Part shown: positions 1 through 8,696 of the stretch, piece after piece
How positions within the stretch are numbered: position 1 is the stretch's first letter
Layout of the letters: every line of letters starts with the position of its first letter
Source of the DNA: Streptomyces qinglanensis
Lineage (GTDB): Bacteria; Actinomycetota; Actinomycetes; Streptomycetales; Streptomycetaceae
Direction of reading: 5' to 3'
Assembly: GCF_900111245.1 (NCBI RefSeq)
Contig: NZ_FOGO01000010.1
Coordinates: 186,001-250,000, forward strand
DNA length: 64,000 nucleotides
Notes under the pieces: model-generated
What the model saw: the letters and a program-made list of their open reading frames with translations, nothing else
What the model was told of the DNA's origin: nothing
Databases searched by the model: none
Position numbers and translations under genes: made by a program

Positions 1-19
1 GTGCGGCCCGTGCGGCCCG

Positions 20-2380
20 TCAGGACGCCGAGGGTTCGGGTGCGCTCGCCTCCGTGCTGCCGCCGGGCGTCCGCTCCGGTTCGCCGCCGGTCTGGGTCGT
101 GGTGTTGTCCGCGCCACCCGAGGGCGTCTTCGGCGGGTCCTCCGAGGTCGGGTCGTCGCTGGGGGTGGGCGAGGGGTCCTCGGAGGTGGGCGGGTCCTCC
201 GGCGAGGAGGACGGGGGCCGGTGCGAGGAGGGCGGACCGTCCGGCGAGGACGGCGGGTCGTGCGGAGCACCGGAGTCGTCGGGGGCTTCCGAGGAGCTCT
301 TCGAGGAGCTGGGCTCCTCCCCCGGCTTCCCGGCCTCCTGCGAGGAGGCGGGGCTGTCCGTGCCCGGCGAGGGCCGGCCCGCGACGGGCCGCTGGTCCGG
401 CTGCCCGCTCCGGCCGCCGTCTCCCGGCGCGGCGTCGCCGGGAGCGTTGTCCTCGTCCTCCTGCGAGGTGGCGGAGTCCGGCTGCACGGAGTCCGGCGGG
501 CTCTCGTCGGAGACGGTGCCCAGAGTGACGACGGTGCCGAGCACGGCCGCCAGCAGGGCGCCGGCACCGGCCGCCGCCAGGTTCCGCTTGCTGCTCGTGA
601 AGGCGCGCCAGCCGCGCGCCCCACCGTGCCGGCCGCTCGCGGAGGCGGTGCCGGCGGCGGGAGGTTCCGCGTCGGCAGCACCGTCCGACGGGGAGACAAG
701 CGTCGCTCCCGGCTGCTGCTGGGCGGCGGCGGTCGAGAGCACCGGGGTGGTGGTGGCGTCCGCGGCGGCCCGGGGCGTGCCCCGCGCCGGCCTGCCGGCG
801 GCGGCGCTCGGCGCCCCGGCGGCCGGGGCCGCGAGCTGGTCGGTGACCAGCGCCAGGGCCCTGCGGCCCGCGACCGTTCCCCGCTGCTCGGCCAAGGTGC
901 CGCGCAGCCCCAGTGCCGTCTCCAGTTCGGAGCGGGCCCGCTCGGGATTGCCCGCGGCGAGGGCGAGAACGCCCAGCTCGTGGTGGAAGTAGGCTTCCTC
1001 GGCGACCTCCCCGGAGGCCCGTGCCGCCTCCTGGCCGGCGCGCAGCACCCGCTCCCAGGCGCTCCACCGCATCCCCGCGGCCAGCACCGGTGCCGCGGTA
1101 CGGGCGAGCAGTACGGCGGCGCTGGCGCTGCCCGTGCGCTGCGCGCCGCGCACGGCGGCGAGCAGCGGATCGGCCTCCAGCGCGACGCGGTCGGCGGTGA
1201 CGGTGGTCTGCCCGGCCCACCAGCTGTAGTGCTGCGCGGCGGTGAGCGCGTAGGGGGTGACCGTCTCGGCGTGCCCGGCCTCGGTCAGTTCCGCGGCGCA
1301 GTTCGCGGCGAGCTTGAAGTGGTCGCCCGCCGGACTGAGCAGTCCGGCGGCCAGCAGTTCGCTCTGGCAGTCCGCGGCCTGCGGGTCGCCGACGAGGGCC
1401 GGCAGGTGTTCGACGTGCGGCAGCTCCCCGCCGAGCGCGAGCGCCAGCCGCAGCGTCTCGCGGCCCGCCTCGGAGAGAGCCGCGGCCAGCAGGGGGGCGA
1501 GTGCCACGTCGTCCGGCAGGTCGGCGACGACGCTCTCGCCGCCCTGGAGCCGCAGCAGCGCGCCGGCCTGGACGAAGCGCAGCGGCAGGCCCTCGGAGCC
1601 GAACCACAGGTCGGCGGCCCAGTCGGCCTCGCCGTCGGTGGCCTGGCGGTGCACGGCCCGCTCCAGCAGCTCCAGGCAGGCGGTGCGGCTGAGTCCGGGC
1701 AGGAAGACCTCTTCGAGGCCGGAGCCGGGAGCGGGCGCGGGCACCTCGGGCGTGGCGGTGAACAGGAAGGCGCACTCGGGGGTGGCCCGCAGCAGGTCGT
1801 CGAGCGCCGCGCCGCCGAACTCCAGGTCGTCGACGAGCACGACAGCGCCGATCCCGCCCAGCGCGCTGTCCAGCTCGGCCTTCCCCGGGCGGTGCTGGGG
1901 GGCGTTGTGGACCGCGGCGAACAGGTCGTACAGCAGATCGCTGGGGGTGCGGCGGTAGCCGTTGAGCCGGACCACTCCGTCGGGCGCCAGGGTGGCGATG
2001 TCCTCCGCGACGGCGTCGAGGAGGACGGTGCGGCCGGACCCGGCGGGCCCGGTGAGCCGGACCGAGCGGCCGCGGGAGAGCAGCCGGGCGAGCCGTTCGC
2101 GCTCCTCGTCGCGCTCCAGGAGGCTGTCGGGGGGCAGCGCCGCGGCGGCGGTGGCCTCCTGGACCGGACGGTCCCGGAGGGGGCGCTTGGGCGCGGCGGT
2201 GTGCTCCTCGCCCGGCGGGCGGGGTTCCACCTCGCTGCCGTCGACCGGGTTGACCGTCACGAGGTACCGGTCGGCGACGAGCCGGACGGCCCGGACCTGT
2301 TCGCCGCTGGTCCCACCGCTGGTGGACGGATGCTCGTCGCCGTGTGCGGGACGGTCGCTGCCGTGCCGTTCCATCGTCAT
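20..2380 (-). CDS. STAND-type AAA+ NTPase with C-terminal membrane anchor and disordered tail
   Basis: About 786 residues. A P-loop NTPase core sits at residues ~95-400. The Walker A-like segment GPAGSGRTVLLD (~110-121) has Arg where Lys is usual. A Walker B VVLVDDLEF (~180) and a GLPLRF motif (~262) resemble STAND/NB-ARC ATPases. A helical, TPR-like region follows, then an Ala/Gly linker, one membrane segment (~598-622), and ~165 residues of Ser/Pro/Asp/Glu-rich tail predicted to be disordered and extracytoplasmic. The ATG at 2380 is chosen because GGGAGAC lies just upstream; the frame stays open further upstream but loses protein-like character. The role is unknown; inference is a signalling NTPase. 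A neighbouring STAS gene lies upstream on the same strand. Confidence 0.8.
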   Translation of the reverse strand: MTMERHGSDRPAHGDEHPSTSGGTSGEQVRAVRLVADRYLVTVNPVDGSEVEPRPPGEEHTAAPKRPLRDRPVQEATAAAALPPDSLLERDEERERLARLLSRGRSVRLTGPAGSGRTVLLDAVAEDIATLAPDGVVRLNGYRRTPSDLLYDLFAAVHNAPQHRPGKAELDSALGGIGAVVLVDDLEFGGAALDDLLRATPECAFLFTATPEVPAPAPGSGLEEVFLPGLSRTACLELLERAVHRQATDGEADWAADLWFGSEGLPLRFVQAGALLRLQGGESVVADLPDDVALAPLLAAALSEAGRETLRLALALGGELPHVEHLPALVGDPQAADCQSELLAAGLLSPAGDHFKLAANCAAELTEAGHAETVTPYALTAAQHYSWWAGQTTVTADRVALEADPLLAAVRGAQRTGSASAAVLLARTAAPVLAAGMRWSAWERVLRAGQEAARASGEVAEEAYFHHELGVLALAAGNPERARSELETALGLRGTLAEQRGTVAGRRALALVTDQLAAPAAGAPSAAAGRPARGTPRAAADATTTPVLSTAAAQQQPGATLVSPSDGAADAEPPAAGTASASGRHGGARGWRAFTSSKRNLAAAGAGALLAAVLGTVVTLGTVSDESPPDSVQPDSATSQEDEDNAPGDAAPGDGGRSGQPDQRPVAGRPSPGTDSPASSQEAGKPGEEPSSSKSSSEAPDDSGAPHDPPSSPDGPPSSHRPPSSSPEDPPTSEDPSPTPSDDPTSEDPPKTPSGGADNTTTQTGGEPERTPGGSTEASAPEPSAS

Positions 2381-2489
2381 GTCTCCCAAGAACAGGTGGC
2401 GCGATCGGCCGACCGGGAGGGGCCGGTCCGGCGCACGGCCCCCATTGTCCAGGAAGCGACGGCGCGTGAGGGCGGTACCGGCCCGGCTG

Positions 2490-2849
2490 TCATGGCTTCG
2501 CCAGGATACCGGGCTGCCCGGGGCGGGATCCGGCGGCCGGGGCAGCGCCCGGCGCGGCGGTCTCGATGGCCAGGATCCGGTGCAGCCGGGTGGCCACCAG
2601 CAGGCGTCGCATCTGCGGCGGCACCTTGCGCAGGACGAGTCTGCGGCCGCAGCGTCCCGCGCGGCGGTGTGCGCCCATGATGACCCCGAGCCCCGTGGCG
2701 TCCCACGAGTCGAGCTCGGCGAGGTCCAGCACGAGGTCGCCGTCACCCGAGTCGACGGCTGCGTGCAGGACCGTACGGGCGTCCGCCGCGCTGCGGACGT
2801 CGAGACGACCTTCGACGACCAGCTCGGCGTGGTCGCCCCTGATATGCAT
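2490..2849 (-). CDS. STAS-domain protein (anti-sigma factor antagonist type)
   Basis: About 119 residues forming one STAS domain with the typical core LDLAELDSWDATGLGVIMG (~45-63), in which the Ser that partner kinases phosphorylate in SpoIIAA-like proteins is embedded in LDSWDATGLG. The family usually binds an anti-sigma kinase or sits in a stressosome-like complex. The ATG at 2849 has GGGAG five bases upstream and gives the usual MHIRG start; an in-frame ATG at 2888 has a poorer ribosome site. No anti-sigma kinase gene is adjacent, so the partner is unknown. The 110-base gap to the downstream NTPase gene leaves co-transcription possible. Confidence 0.85.
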   Translation of the reverse strand: MHIRGDHAELVVEGRLDVRSAADARTVLHAAVDSGDGDLVLDLAELDSWDATGLGVIMGAHRRAGRCGRRLVLRKVPPQMRRLLVATRLHRILAIETAAPGAAPAAGSRPGQPGILAKP

Positions 2850-3127
2850 ATGTGCTCCCGGCGTGGTGTCCGTGGCGTGGTTCCTCATGCTGGTGCAGTC
2901 CCACCGCGGATGACTGGTGCCACAGCGGCGGAGTTGCCGTCCGTTTCCGGACCGATACCGAGATTCACCCCCACGGGTGCCTCGGGCGACGATCCGGCCG
3001 TGGTCCGGTCCGGCCTTCCCGCTCCGGCCGGATCGCGCGCGGCGCTCCAGGCCGGGCCGCGCGCGGCGGGGCACCGGTGCGGCCGGGGGCGGCGCGGATC
3101 CGCCCCTCGGCCGCGCCGGCCCCGGAG

Positions 3128-3991
3128 TCAGTGCTGGTAGAAGCCCTGCCCGGCCTTGCGGCCCAGGTCCCCGGCGTCGACCATGCGGCGCATCAGCTCG
3201 GGCGGGGCGAACTTGCCGTCCTGGGACTCGGTGTGGATGTTCTCCGTGGCGTGCAGCAGGATGTCCACCCCGGTCAGGTCGGCGGTCGCCAGCGGACCCA
3301 TGGCGTGGCCGAAGCCGAGCCGGCAGGCGGTGTCGATGTCCTCGGCCGAGGCGACGCCGGACTCGTAGAGCTTGGCTGCCTCCACCACGAGCGCCGAGAT
3401 CAGGCGCGTGGTGACGAACCCGGCGACGTCCCGGTTGACGACGACGCAGGTCTTGCCGACCGACTCGGCGAACTCCCGTGCGGTGGCCAGGGTTTCGTCG
3501 CTCGTCTTGAGCCCGCGCACCAGCTCGCACAGGGCCATCATGGGCACGGGCGAGAAGAAGTGCGTGCCCACGACCCGCTCCGGCCGGGCGGTGGCCGCCG
3601 CGATCTTGGTGATCGGGATGGCGGAGGTGTTGGAGGCGAGGACGGCCTCGTCGCGGGCCAGCTTGTCGACGGCCGCGAAGATCTCCCGCTTGACCTCGAT
3701 CCGCTCGAAGACGGCCTCGACGACGACATCCGCCTCCGACACCGCCTCCAGGTCCGTGGTGGTGGTGATCCGGCCGAGGGCGGCCTCCGCGTCCGCCGCG
3801 TCGAGCCTGCCCTTGGAGACGAACTTGTCGTACGACGCCTTGATCCCGTCCCTGCCGCGGGTGAGCGCCTCGTCCGTCACATCGCGGAGCGTCACGTCCC
3901 AGCCCGCCTGAGCGGAGACCTGTGCGATTCCGGAGCCCATGAGTCCGGCTCCGATGACGGCGAGCTTCTTCGCCACGTTCTTCACCCTCAC
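3128..3991 (-). CDS. 3-hydroxybutyryl-CoA / 3-hydroxyacyl-CoA dehydrogenase
   Basis: 287 residues, full length for the single-domain bacterial enzyme that oxidises (S)-3-hydroxyacyl-CoA with NAD(P). The Rossmann loop GAGLMGSGIAQ is at residues ~13-23. The catalytic His lies in VVGTHFFSPVPMM, followed by the SVGKTCVVVNRDVAGF segment, and the C-terminal domain ends GRKAGQGFYQH. Likely roles are butyrate/polyhydroxyalkanoate metabolism, supply of ethylmalonyl-CoA precursors, or beta-oxidation. The start is uncertain: GTG codons at 3991, 3985 and 3976 are all in frame, and the last would read from AGGGTGAAG upstream. It stands alone between the STAS gene and the tetR gene. Confidence 0.92.
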   Translation of the reverse strand: MRVKNVAKKLAVIGAGLMGSGIAQVSAQAGWDVTLRDVTDEALTRGRDGIKASYDKFVSKGRLDAADAEAALGRITTTTDLEAVSEADVVVEAVFERIEVKREIFAAVDKLARDEAVLASNTSAIPITKIAAATARPERVVGTHFFSPVPMMALCELVRGLKTSDETLATAREFAESVGKTCVVVNRDVAGFVTTRLISALVVEAAKLYESGVASAEDIDTACRLGFGHAMGPLATADLTGVDILLHATENIHTESQDGKFAPPELMRRMVDAGDLGRKAGQGFYQH

Positions 3992-4165
3992 TTCGTCGCA
4001 CCGGTCCGCACGCCCGCTGCGGCGGCGTGCCCGGCGCCTTGTGAATGACCGTTCGTTGGGCGGACATTAGCGTCTCCCGGCGGGGCGTGGGAGGCGAAGA
4101 GACACGTATCACGTCTCACATGGCGGACGTCACACCCCGCGCGCCGCACCCCGCCGCCGACCCCA

Positions 4166-4819
4166 TCAGCCGGGCCGCACCGCGTACTTGAGGAAGCGCT
4201 CGGAGACGAGCCCCTCGTAGGTGTCGAGCTTCCCGAGCGCGGCGGCCGCCGCCTGTTCGGGTGACATCCCGGCGGCGACGGCCCGGGTCGCCCCCCGGAA
4301 GAGCTGGTTGGAGATGTGGACGAGTTCGCCCGCGACCAACTGGGGCATCGGGTCCTCGGGGTCGTCACCGGTCTCCTCGGCGAGGGTCTCGGTGAGCCGC
4401 TCTGCGGTCCGGTACTGCATCAGCATCAGCCGGGCCAGCAGCGAGGGCGCCCCGTGGATGCAGCGCATGAAGGCGTCGTAGCCCTCCAGCACCCCGGCGT
4501 AGACGCTGCGGTCCTCGATCTCGGCGCGCAGCCTGCCCAGCACCGCGTCCGCCGCCGACTGGCCCGGCAGCCGCTCGCGCACGAACCGGGAGGGGCGGTC
4601 GATCACTTCCTCCGCGCGGTCGAAGAAGAGGTCCTCCTTGGTCGGGAAGTAGTTGTAGACCGTGTTCACCGAGACGTCGGCGGCCTCCGCGATCTCGGCG
4701 ATGGTCACGGCGTCGAAGCCGCGGTCGAGGAAGAGCCCCGTGGCGATGTCGGAGATCCGCAGCCGGGTCTCGCGCTTCTTCCGTTCCCTGCGGCCCTCCT
4801 GGGGTGCGGTGCTGGTCAT
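4166..4819 (-). CDS. TetR/AcrR-family transcriptional regulator
   Basis: 217 residues. The N-terminal TetR helix-turn-helix (~15-60) reads TIAEIAEAADVSVNTVYNYF, close to the family consensus. The rest is an all-helical ligand and dimerisation domain. Ribosome site GGAGCC precedes the ATG. It is divergent from the ABC exporter genes across an 82-base AT-richer gap, the usual layout for a local repressor of an efflux pump. The ligand is unknown. Autoregulation through the shared intergenic inverted repeat is inferred, not shown. Confidence 0.92.
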   Translation of the reverse strand: MTSTAPQEGRRERKKRETRLRISDIATGLFLDRGFDAVTIAEIAEAADVSVNTVYNYFPTKEDLFFDRAEEVIDRPSRFVRERLPGQSAADAVLGRLRAEIEDRSVYAGVLEGYDAFMRCIHGAPSLLARLMLMQYRTAERLTETLAEETGDDPEDPMPQLVAGELVHISNQLFRGATRAVAAGMSPEQAAAAALGKLDTYEGLVSERFLKYAVRPG

Positions 4820-4859
4820 GGCTCCATCGTAGGCCGGGCGTGGTGCCGGTGAAATTTTG

Positions 4860-4885
4860 GAGTGGTTGCAAGTTTTAAGTCACTC
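4860..4885. promoter_or_regulatory. Candidate TetR operator in the tetR/ABC divergent promoter
   Basis: GAGTG (4860-4864) and CACTC (4881-4885) form a 5-bp inverted repeat around an AT-rich centre containing AAGTTTTAAGT. It lies midway between the divergent tetR and exporter starts, in the only AT-rich stretch nearby. TTGCAA at 4866 could be a -35 box for the exporter. Short arms make this a weak prediction. Confidence 0.35.
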
Positions 4886-4901
4886 TGTTTTTCTGGGTGC
4901 C

Positions 4902-5723
4902 ATGCCAGCAGCCATCCGGACCTCCGGGCTGACCCGGACGTTCCACATCACGTCACCCATGTCCCGCGCGTTCCGCCTGCCCCGCACGCCCCGCACCGTC
5001 GAAGCCGTCCGCGGCATCGACCTCACCGTCGAGCAGGGCGAGATCCTCGGCTTCCTCGGCCCCAACGGAGCGGGCAAGACCACCACGCTCCGGATGCTCA
5101 CCACCCTGCTGCCGCCCACCTCCGGCACGGCGACCGTCGCCGGGCGCGACCTGCGGACGGATCCCCGCGGGGTACGGCGGCGCATCGGATACGTCGCCCA
5201 GTCCGGCGGCACCGACCCCGCCGTGCGCGTCCGCGAGGAACTGACCACCCAGGCCAGGCTCTACCGGCTGGCCGGCAGCGCAGCCGGACGCCGCACCCGG
5301 GAGCTGGCGGCGGACCTCGACCTGACCGGCCTGCTCGACCGGCCCTGCGGCGCGCTCTCCGGCGGGCAGCGGCGCCGGCTCGACATCGCCATGGCCCTCA
5401 CGCACGACCCGGAGCTGCTCTTCCTCGACGAACCCACGACCGGACTCGACCCCGGCAGCCGCGCCGAGGTGTGGCGGCTGGTGCGGCGGCTGCGCGACGA
5501 ACGCGGCGTCACCGTCTTCCTGACCACGCACTACCTGGACGAGGCCGACGCACTCGCCGACCGGCTGGTGATCGTGGCCGACGGCCGGATCGCGGCACAG
5601 GGCAGCTCCGCGGAGCTGCGGCGCGACTACGGCGGCTCGGCCGAGGCCGGACTGCAGGAGGCGTTCCTCGCCGTCACCGGGCGGCCCGTTCCGCGCGAGG
5701 AACAGGCCCCCGTCGCCGTCTGA
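4902..5723 (+). CDS. ABC transporter ATP-binding protein (DrrA-like)
   Basis: About 273 residues. Walker A is GPNGAGKTTT, the Q-loop lies in IGYVAQSGG, the ABC signature is LSGGQRRR, Walker B is LLFLDEPTTGLDP, and the switch His is in LTTHYLDEAD. Daunorubicin-type (DrrA) proteins share this layout. The ATG at 4902 is preferred over an upstream in-frame ATG at 4857 because homologues begin near AIRTSGLTRTF. It pairs with the ABC-2 permease 40 bases downstream to form an exporter. Divergent tetR is the probable repressor. Confidence 0.93.
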   Translation: MPAAIRTSGLTRTFHITSPMSRAFRLPRTPRTVEAVRGIDLTVEQGEILGFLGPNGAGKTTTLRMLTTLLPPTSGTATVAGRDLRTDPRGVRRRIGYVAQSGGTDPAVRVREELTTQARLYRLAGSAAGRRTRELAADLDLTGLLDRPCGALSGGQRRRLDIAMALTHDPELLFLDEPTTGLDPGSRAEVWRLVRRLRDERGVTVFLTTHYLDEADALADRLVIVADGRIAAQGSSAELRRDYGGSAEAGLQEAFLAVTGRPVPREEQAPVAV

Positions 5724-5763
5724 CTCCCCCCGACCGCCTCCGCAGAGAACGGACCACTCCGCT

Positions 5764-6519
5764 GTGCGCCACCTGCTGACCGACACCCGGATCATCGCCG
5801 GCCGCTGCATCCGGCAGACGGCCGCGTCGAAGATCGGCCTGCTGTTCGGCCTCCTCCAACCCCTGCTCTTCCTGCTGTTCTTCGGTCCCCTGCTGGAGGA
5901 TCTGAGCATCGGCGGGGACGGCGACTCCTGGCAGACCCTGGTGCCGGGGCTCCTCGTCCAGCTCAGCCTCTTCTCCTCGGCCTTCGCCGGGTTCACCCTC
6001 CTGATGGAGAAGCACCACGGCGTGGTCGAGAGGATGCGGGTCACGCCGGTGAGCAGGCTCGCCCTGCTGCTCGGCCGGCTCGTGCGCGACGTCCTCCAGC
6101 TCTCCGTGCAGTCGGCCCTGCTGGTCCTGGTCGGCGTCGCGATGGGACTGCGTGCGCCGCTCGCCGGGATCCTGCTCGGCTTCGCCCTCGTCGGCCTGCT
6201 CGCCGCGGCCCTGGCCGCGCTGTCCTACGCGCTGGCGATGCGGGTCAGCACCCCCCAGGAGTTCGCACCGGTGATCAACTCCCTCAACATGCCCGCGATG
6301 CTGCTCTCCGGCGTCCTGCTGCCGATGACGCTGGCGCCGGGCTGGCTGGACGCGGTCTCGCGCTGCGTACCGTTCCGGTACGTCGTCGAGGCCGTGCGCG
6401 ACGCCTACACCGGGGACTACACGGACGGCACCCTGGCCCTGGGCACGGCGGTGGCCGTGGCGCTGGCCGCCGCCGCGCTGGCGCTGGGCACCCGGGTGTT
6501 CCGCAGAGCGGGCGCCTAG
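5764..6519 (+). CDS. ABC-2 type transporter permease (DrrB-like)
   Basis: 251 residues starting with GTG. There are about six hydrophobic segments, the first at ~24-42 (GLLFGLLQPLLFLLFFG) and the last at ~225-243. The ABC-2 signature region around SLNMPAMLLSGVLLPMTLAP is present. It would form the membrane half of the exporter with the ATPase encoded 40 bases upstream; substrates of such pumps are often hydrophobic antibiotics or lipids. A 7-bp GC hairpin follows the stop codon. Confidence 0.92.
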   Translation: MRHLLTDTRIIAGRCIRQTAASKIGLLFGLLQPLLFLLFFGPLLEDLSIGGDGDSWQTLVPGLLVQLSLFSSAFAGFTLLMEKHHGVVERMRVTPVSRLALLLGRLVRDVLQLSVQSALLVLVGVAMGLRAPLAGILLGFALVGLLAAALAALSYALAMRVSTPQEFAPVINSLNMPAMLLSGVLLPMTLAPGWLDAVSRCVPFRYVVEAVRDAYTGDYTDGTLALGTAVAVALAAAALALGTRVFRRAGA

Positions 6520-6527
6520 GGACTCCC

Positions 6528-6550
6528 CCGGCGGCGCCCTTCCCCGCCGG
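6528..6550 (+). terminator. GC hairpin after the ABC exporter
   Basis: CCGGCGG (6528-6534) and CCGCCGG (6544-6550) form a 7-bp stem with a 9-base loop just after the permease stop. There is no U-tract, which is common for Streptomyces terminators. Confidence 0.5.
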
Positions 6551-6573
6551 CGGGTGCGGGCTACGCTCGCTGC

Positions 6574-7146
6574 ATGGTTAACCTCACGCGGATCTACACC
6601 CGGACCGGCGACAAGGGCACGACAGCGCTCGGCGACATGAGCCGCACCGCCAAGACCGACACCCGCATCGCGGCGTACGCCGACGCCAACGAGGCGAACG
6701 CCGCGATCGGCGTCGCGCTGGCCATGGGCGGACTGGACGAGCCGGTCCGCAGCGTCCTGCTGCGGGTGCAGAACGACCTGTTCGACGTGGGCGCCGACCT
6801 GTCCACGCCCGTCGTGGACAACCCAGAGTTCCCGCCGCTGCGGGTCGAGCAGAGCTACATCGACAAGCTGGAAGCCGACTGCGACCGCTTCCTGGAAGAG
6901 CTGGAGAAGCTTCGCTCGTTCATCCTTCCGGGCGGCACCCCGGGCGCGGCGCTGCTGCACCAGGCGTGCACCGTCGTACGGCGTGCGGAGCGCTCCACCT
7001 GGGCGGCCATGGAGGAGCACGGCGAGACGATGAACCCGCTGCCGGCGACCTACCTCAACCGGCTCTCCGACCTGCTGTTCATCCTGGCGCGGACGGCCAA
7101 CAAGCCGGTCGGCGACGTGCTGTGGGTGCCGGGCGGCGAGCGGTGA
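6574..7146 (+). CDS. Cob(I)yrinic acid a,c-diamide adenosyltransferase, PduO type
   Basis: 190 residues, full length. The N-terminal signature LTRIYTRTGDKGTTALGD (~4-21) is the PduO ATP-binding loop. Later motifs FILPGGTPGAALLHQACTVV and NRLSDLLFILAR complete the five-helix bundle fold. The enzyme transfers adenosyl from ATP to cob(I)alamin to make the B12 coenzyme. CTACGCT lies six bases before the ATG, like a -10 box giving a near-leaderless transcript. The stop codon overlaps the next gene's GTG, so the two are translationally coupled. No cobalamin riboswitch is seen upstream. Confidence 0.94.
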   Translation: MVNLTRIYTRTGDKGTTALGDMSRTAKTDTRIAAYADANEANAAIGVALAMGGLDEPVRSVLLRVQNDLFDVGADLSTPVVDNPEFPPLRVEQSYIDKLEADCDRFLEELEKLRSFILPGGTPGAALLHQACTVVRRAERSTWAAMEEHGETMNPLPATYLNRLSDLLFILARTANKPVGDVLWVPGGER

Positions 7147-7784
7147 ACGCACCCGGCGCCCGGCCCACAGGGAGGCGGCCCGCGCTGCTGATGGACCTGG
7201 GCGGGGTGCTGGTGGCCGACAAGTTGCCGGCCGCCGCCGCCAAGTGGGCGGGGCGGCTGGACCGCACCGAGCGGGACGTCGTCACGGCCGTCTACGCGGG
7301 CAACGACACCGAGGTGCTCGTCGGGCGGATGAGCGGCGCCGCGTGGTGGTCCGTCGTCCGCGAGCGGCTCGGGCTGGACGGCGCCGCCGTGGCCGAACTG
7401 CGCCATGACCTGGCCGGCGACCCGGTGTGGGACACGGCCCTGCTGGACGCGGTGGCCGCGCTGCGGGGCCACGCGCGTACGGCGTTCGTCAGCAACGCCT
7501 GGCCGGACGCCCGCCCGAACCTCGCCCCGCACCTGGCGGTCGCCGACGCCGTCGTGCTCTCCTGCGAGGTGGGCTTCGCCAAGCCCGATCCCCGCATCTA
7601 CACCCACACCCTGGACCTGCTCGGCGCCGCCGCCGAGGACGCGCTGTTCGTCGACGACGTCCCGGAGAACGTCGAGGCCGCCCGGGCCCTGGGCATGGCC
7701 GGACATCTGCACACCGGCACCGACGGCAGCCTCGCCGTCCTGAAGGCGTTCTCGGCCCGGCTTCCGCAGGTCACAGACCTGTAG
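7143..7784 (+). CDS. HAD-superfamily hydrolase
   Basis: 213 residues starting with GTG inside a GTGA overlap with the upstream adenosyltransferase gene. HAD motif I is degenerate: LLMDLGGVLV has only the first Asp, with Gly-Gly where DxD is common, as in the epoxide-hydrolase N-terminal-like subgroup. Motif II is FVSNAW, the motif III Lys is in EVGFAKPDPRIY, and motif IV is ALFVDDVPENV. It is probably a small-molecule phosphatase or dehalogenase-like enzyme. The substrate cannot be told; coupling to the cobalamin gene may be only positional. Confidence 0.85.
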   Translation: MNAPGARPTGRRPALLMDLGGVLVADKLPAAAAKWAGRLDRTERDVVTAVYAGNDTEVLVGRMSGAAWWSVVRERLGLDGAAVAELRHDLAGDPVWDTALLDAVAALRGHARTAFVSNAWPDARPNLAPHLAVADAVVLSCEVGFAKPDPRIYTHTLDLLGAAAEDALFVDDVPENVEAARALGMAGHLHTGTDGSLAVLKAFSARLPQVTDL

Positions 7785-7825
7785 CCGACGGTCTGCCGCC
7801 GAGTGGAACCGGGTACTGTGCGTGC

Positions 7826-8650
7826 ATGGCCATACCGGGGGCACAGCCGCAGCAGCCGTTCTCACAGCAGCCCACATCCGTCGGGACACCCGCGTACCAG
7901 TTCAACCCGTACGCGCAGCCGTCCGCTCCGCCGCCCGGCCCGCCCGGGCAGCCCCCGACGGGGCAGGGACGCGGCGGCGGGCCGCGCTGGCTGTGGGCGC
8001 TGGGCGGCGTGGTGGTCGCCTCGGTCACCTGGGCGGCGACGCTCATGGCCACGGGGGCGCTGGAGAAGGACACCGCGGACTTCCGGGGCTACCGCTTCCA
8101 CCACGACATGTGCGAGGTGGCGGAACTGGCCTCGTTCAAGGAGGACTACGAGTTCAAGGACAGTTCCTCGGACAACCCCGACGGCTACTCCTCCCGCCAG
8201 AAGGGGTACGACATCAGCCAGTGCAGCCGCGCGATGACCAAGAAGGGCGATACGTCCGGCACCGCGCTCAGCACGTACGTGAGCACCACCGTGGAGTGGC
8301 ACAAGAAGTCCGACCCCACCGGGGAGTTCGCCTCCCAGCAGCAGGTGTGGGAGGACCAGAAGTCCCGCACGTACAAGTACTCGGTCTCCTCCGTCGACGG
8401 CTTCGGCGACGAGGCGTATCTGGTCAAGGAGGAGCGGGGCGGCAGCCTGGGCAGCCTCAAGCTGACCGTGCGCGCGGGGTGGATGACCTACGAGATGCGG
8501 TGGAGCTGGTTCGGCGGCACGGGTGAGAACGCCGGCCCGCCGTCCGTCGAGACGGTCACCGAGTGGCTCAAGACCGACACCCGCGCCGCCCTGAAGGCCC
8601 TGGAGAAGCCCGACTCGAAGAACGTTCCCGGCCGCGACCCCGACGCCTGA
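7826..8650 (+). CDS. Membrane-anchored hypothetical protein with Pro/Gln-rich N-terminus
   Basis: 274 residues. Residues ~1-55 are Pro/Gln/Gly-rich and cytoplasmic. One membrane helix lies at ~57-80 (WLWALGGVVVASVTWAATLMATG). The remaining ~195 residues form a soluble extracytoplasmic domain with two cysteines (in DMCEVAEL and ISQCSRAM), possibly a disulfide. TACTGT ends six bases before the ATG and may be a -10 box. I do not recognise the domain. The gene is convergent with the AAC(3)-like gene. Confidence 0.75.
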   Translation: MAIPGAQPQQPFSQQPTSVGTPAYQFNPYAQPSAPPPGPPGQPPTGQGRGGGPRWLWALGGVVVASVTWAATLMATGALEKDTADFRGYRFHHDMCEVAELASFKEDYEFKDSSSDNPDGYSSRQKGYDISQCSRAMTKKGDTSGTALSTYVSTTVEWHKKSDPTGEFASQQQVWEDQKSRTYKYSVSSVDGFGDEAYLVKEERGGSLGSLKLTVRAGWMTYEMRWSWFGGTGENAGPPSVETVTEWLKTDTRAALKALEKPDSKNVPGRDPDA

Positions 8651-8696
8651 CGCGCTCGGGGGCACCCGCCGGCCGGAAACATTCCGAGCGCGCGGC

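Noticed and set aside
6520..6573. Cobalamin riboswitch before the adenosyltransferase gene
   Set aside because: Only 54 bases separate it from the upstream gene, too short, and no B12-box-like sequence is present.
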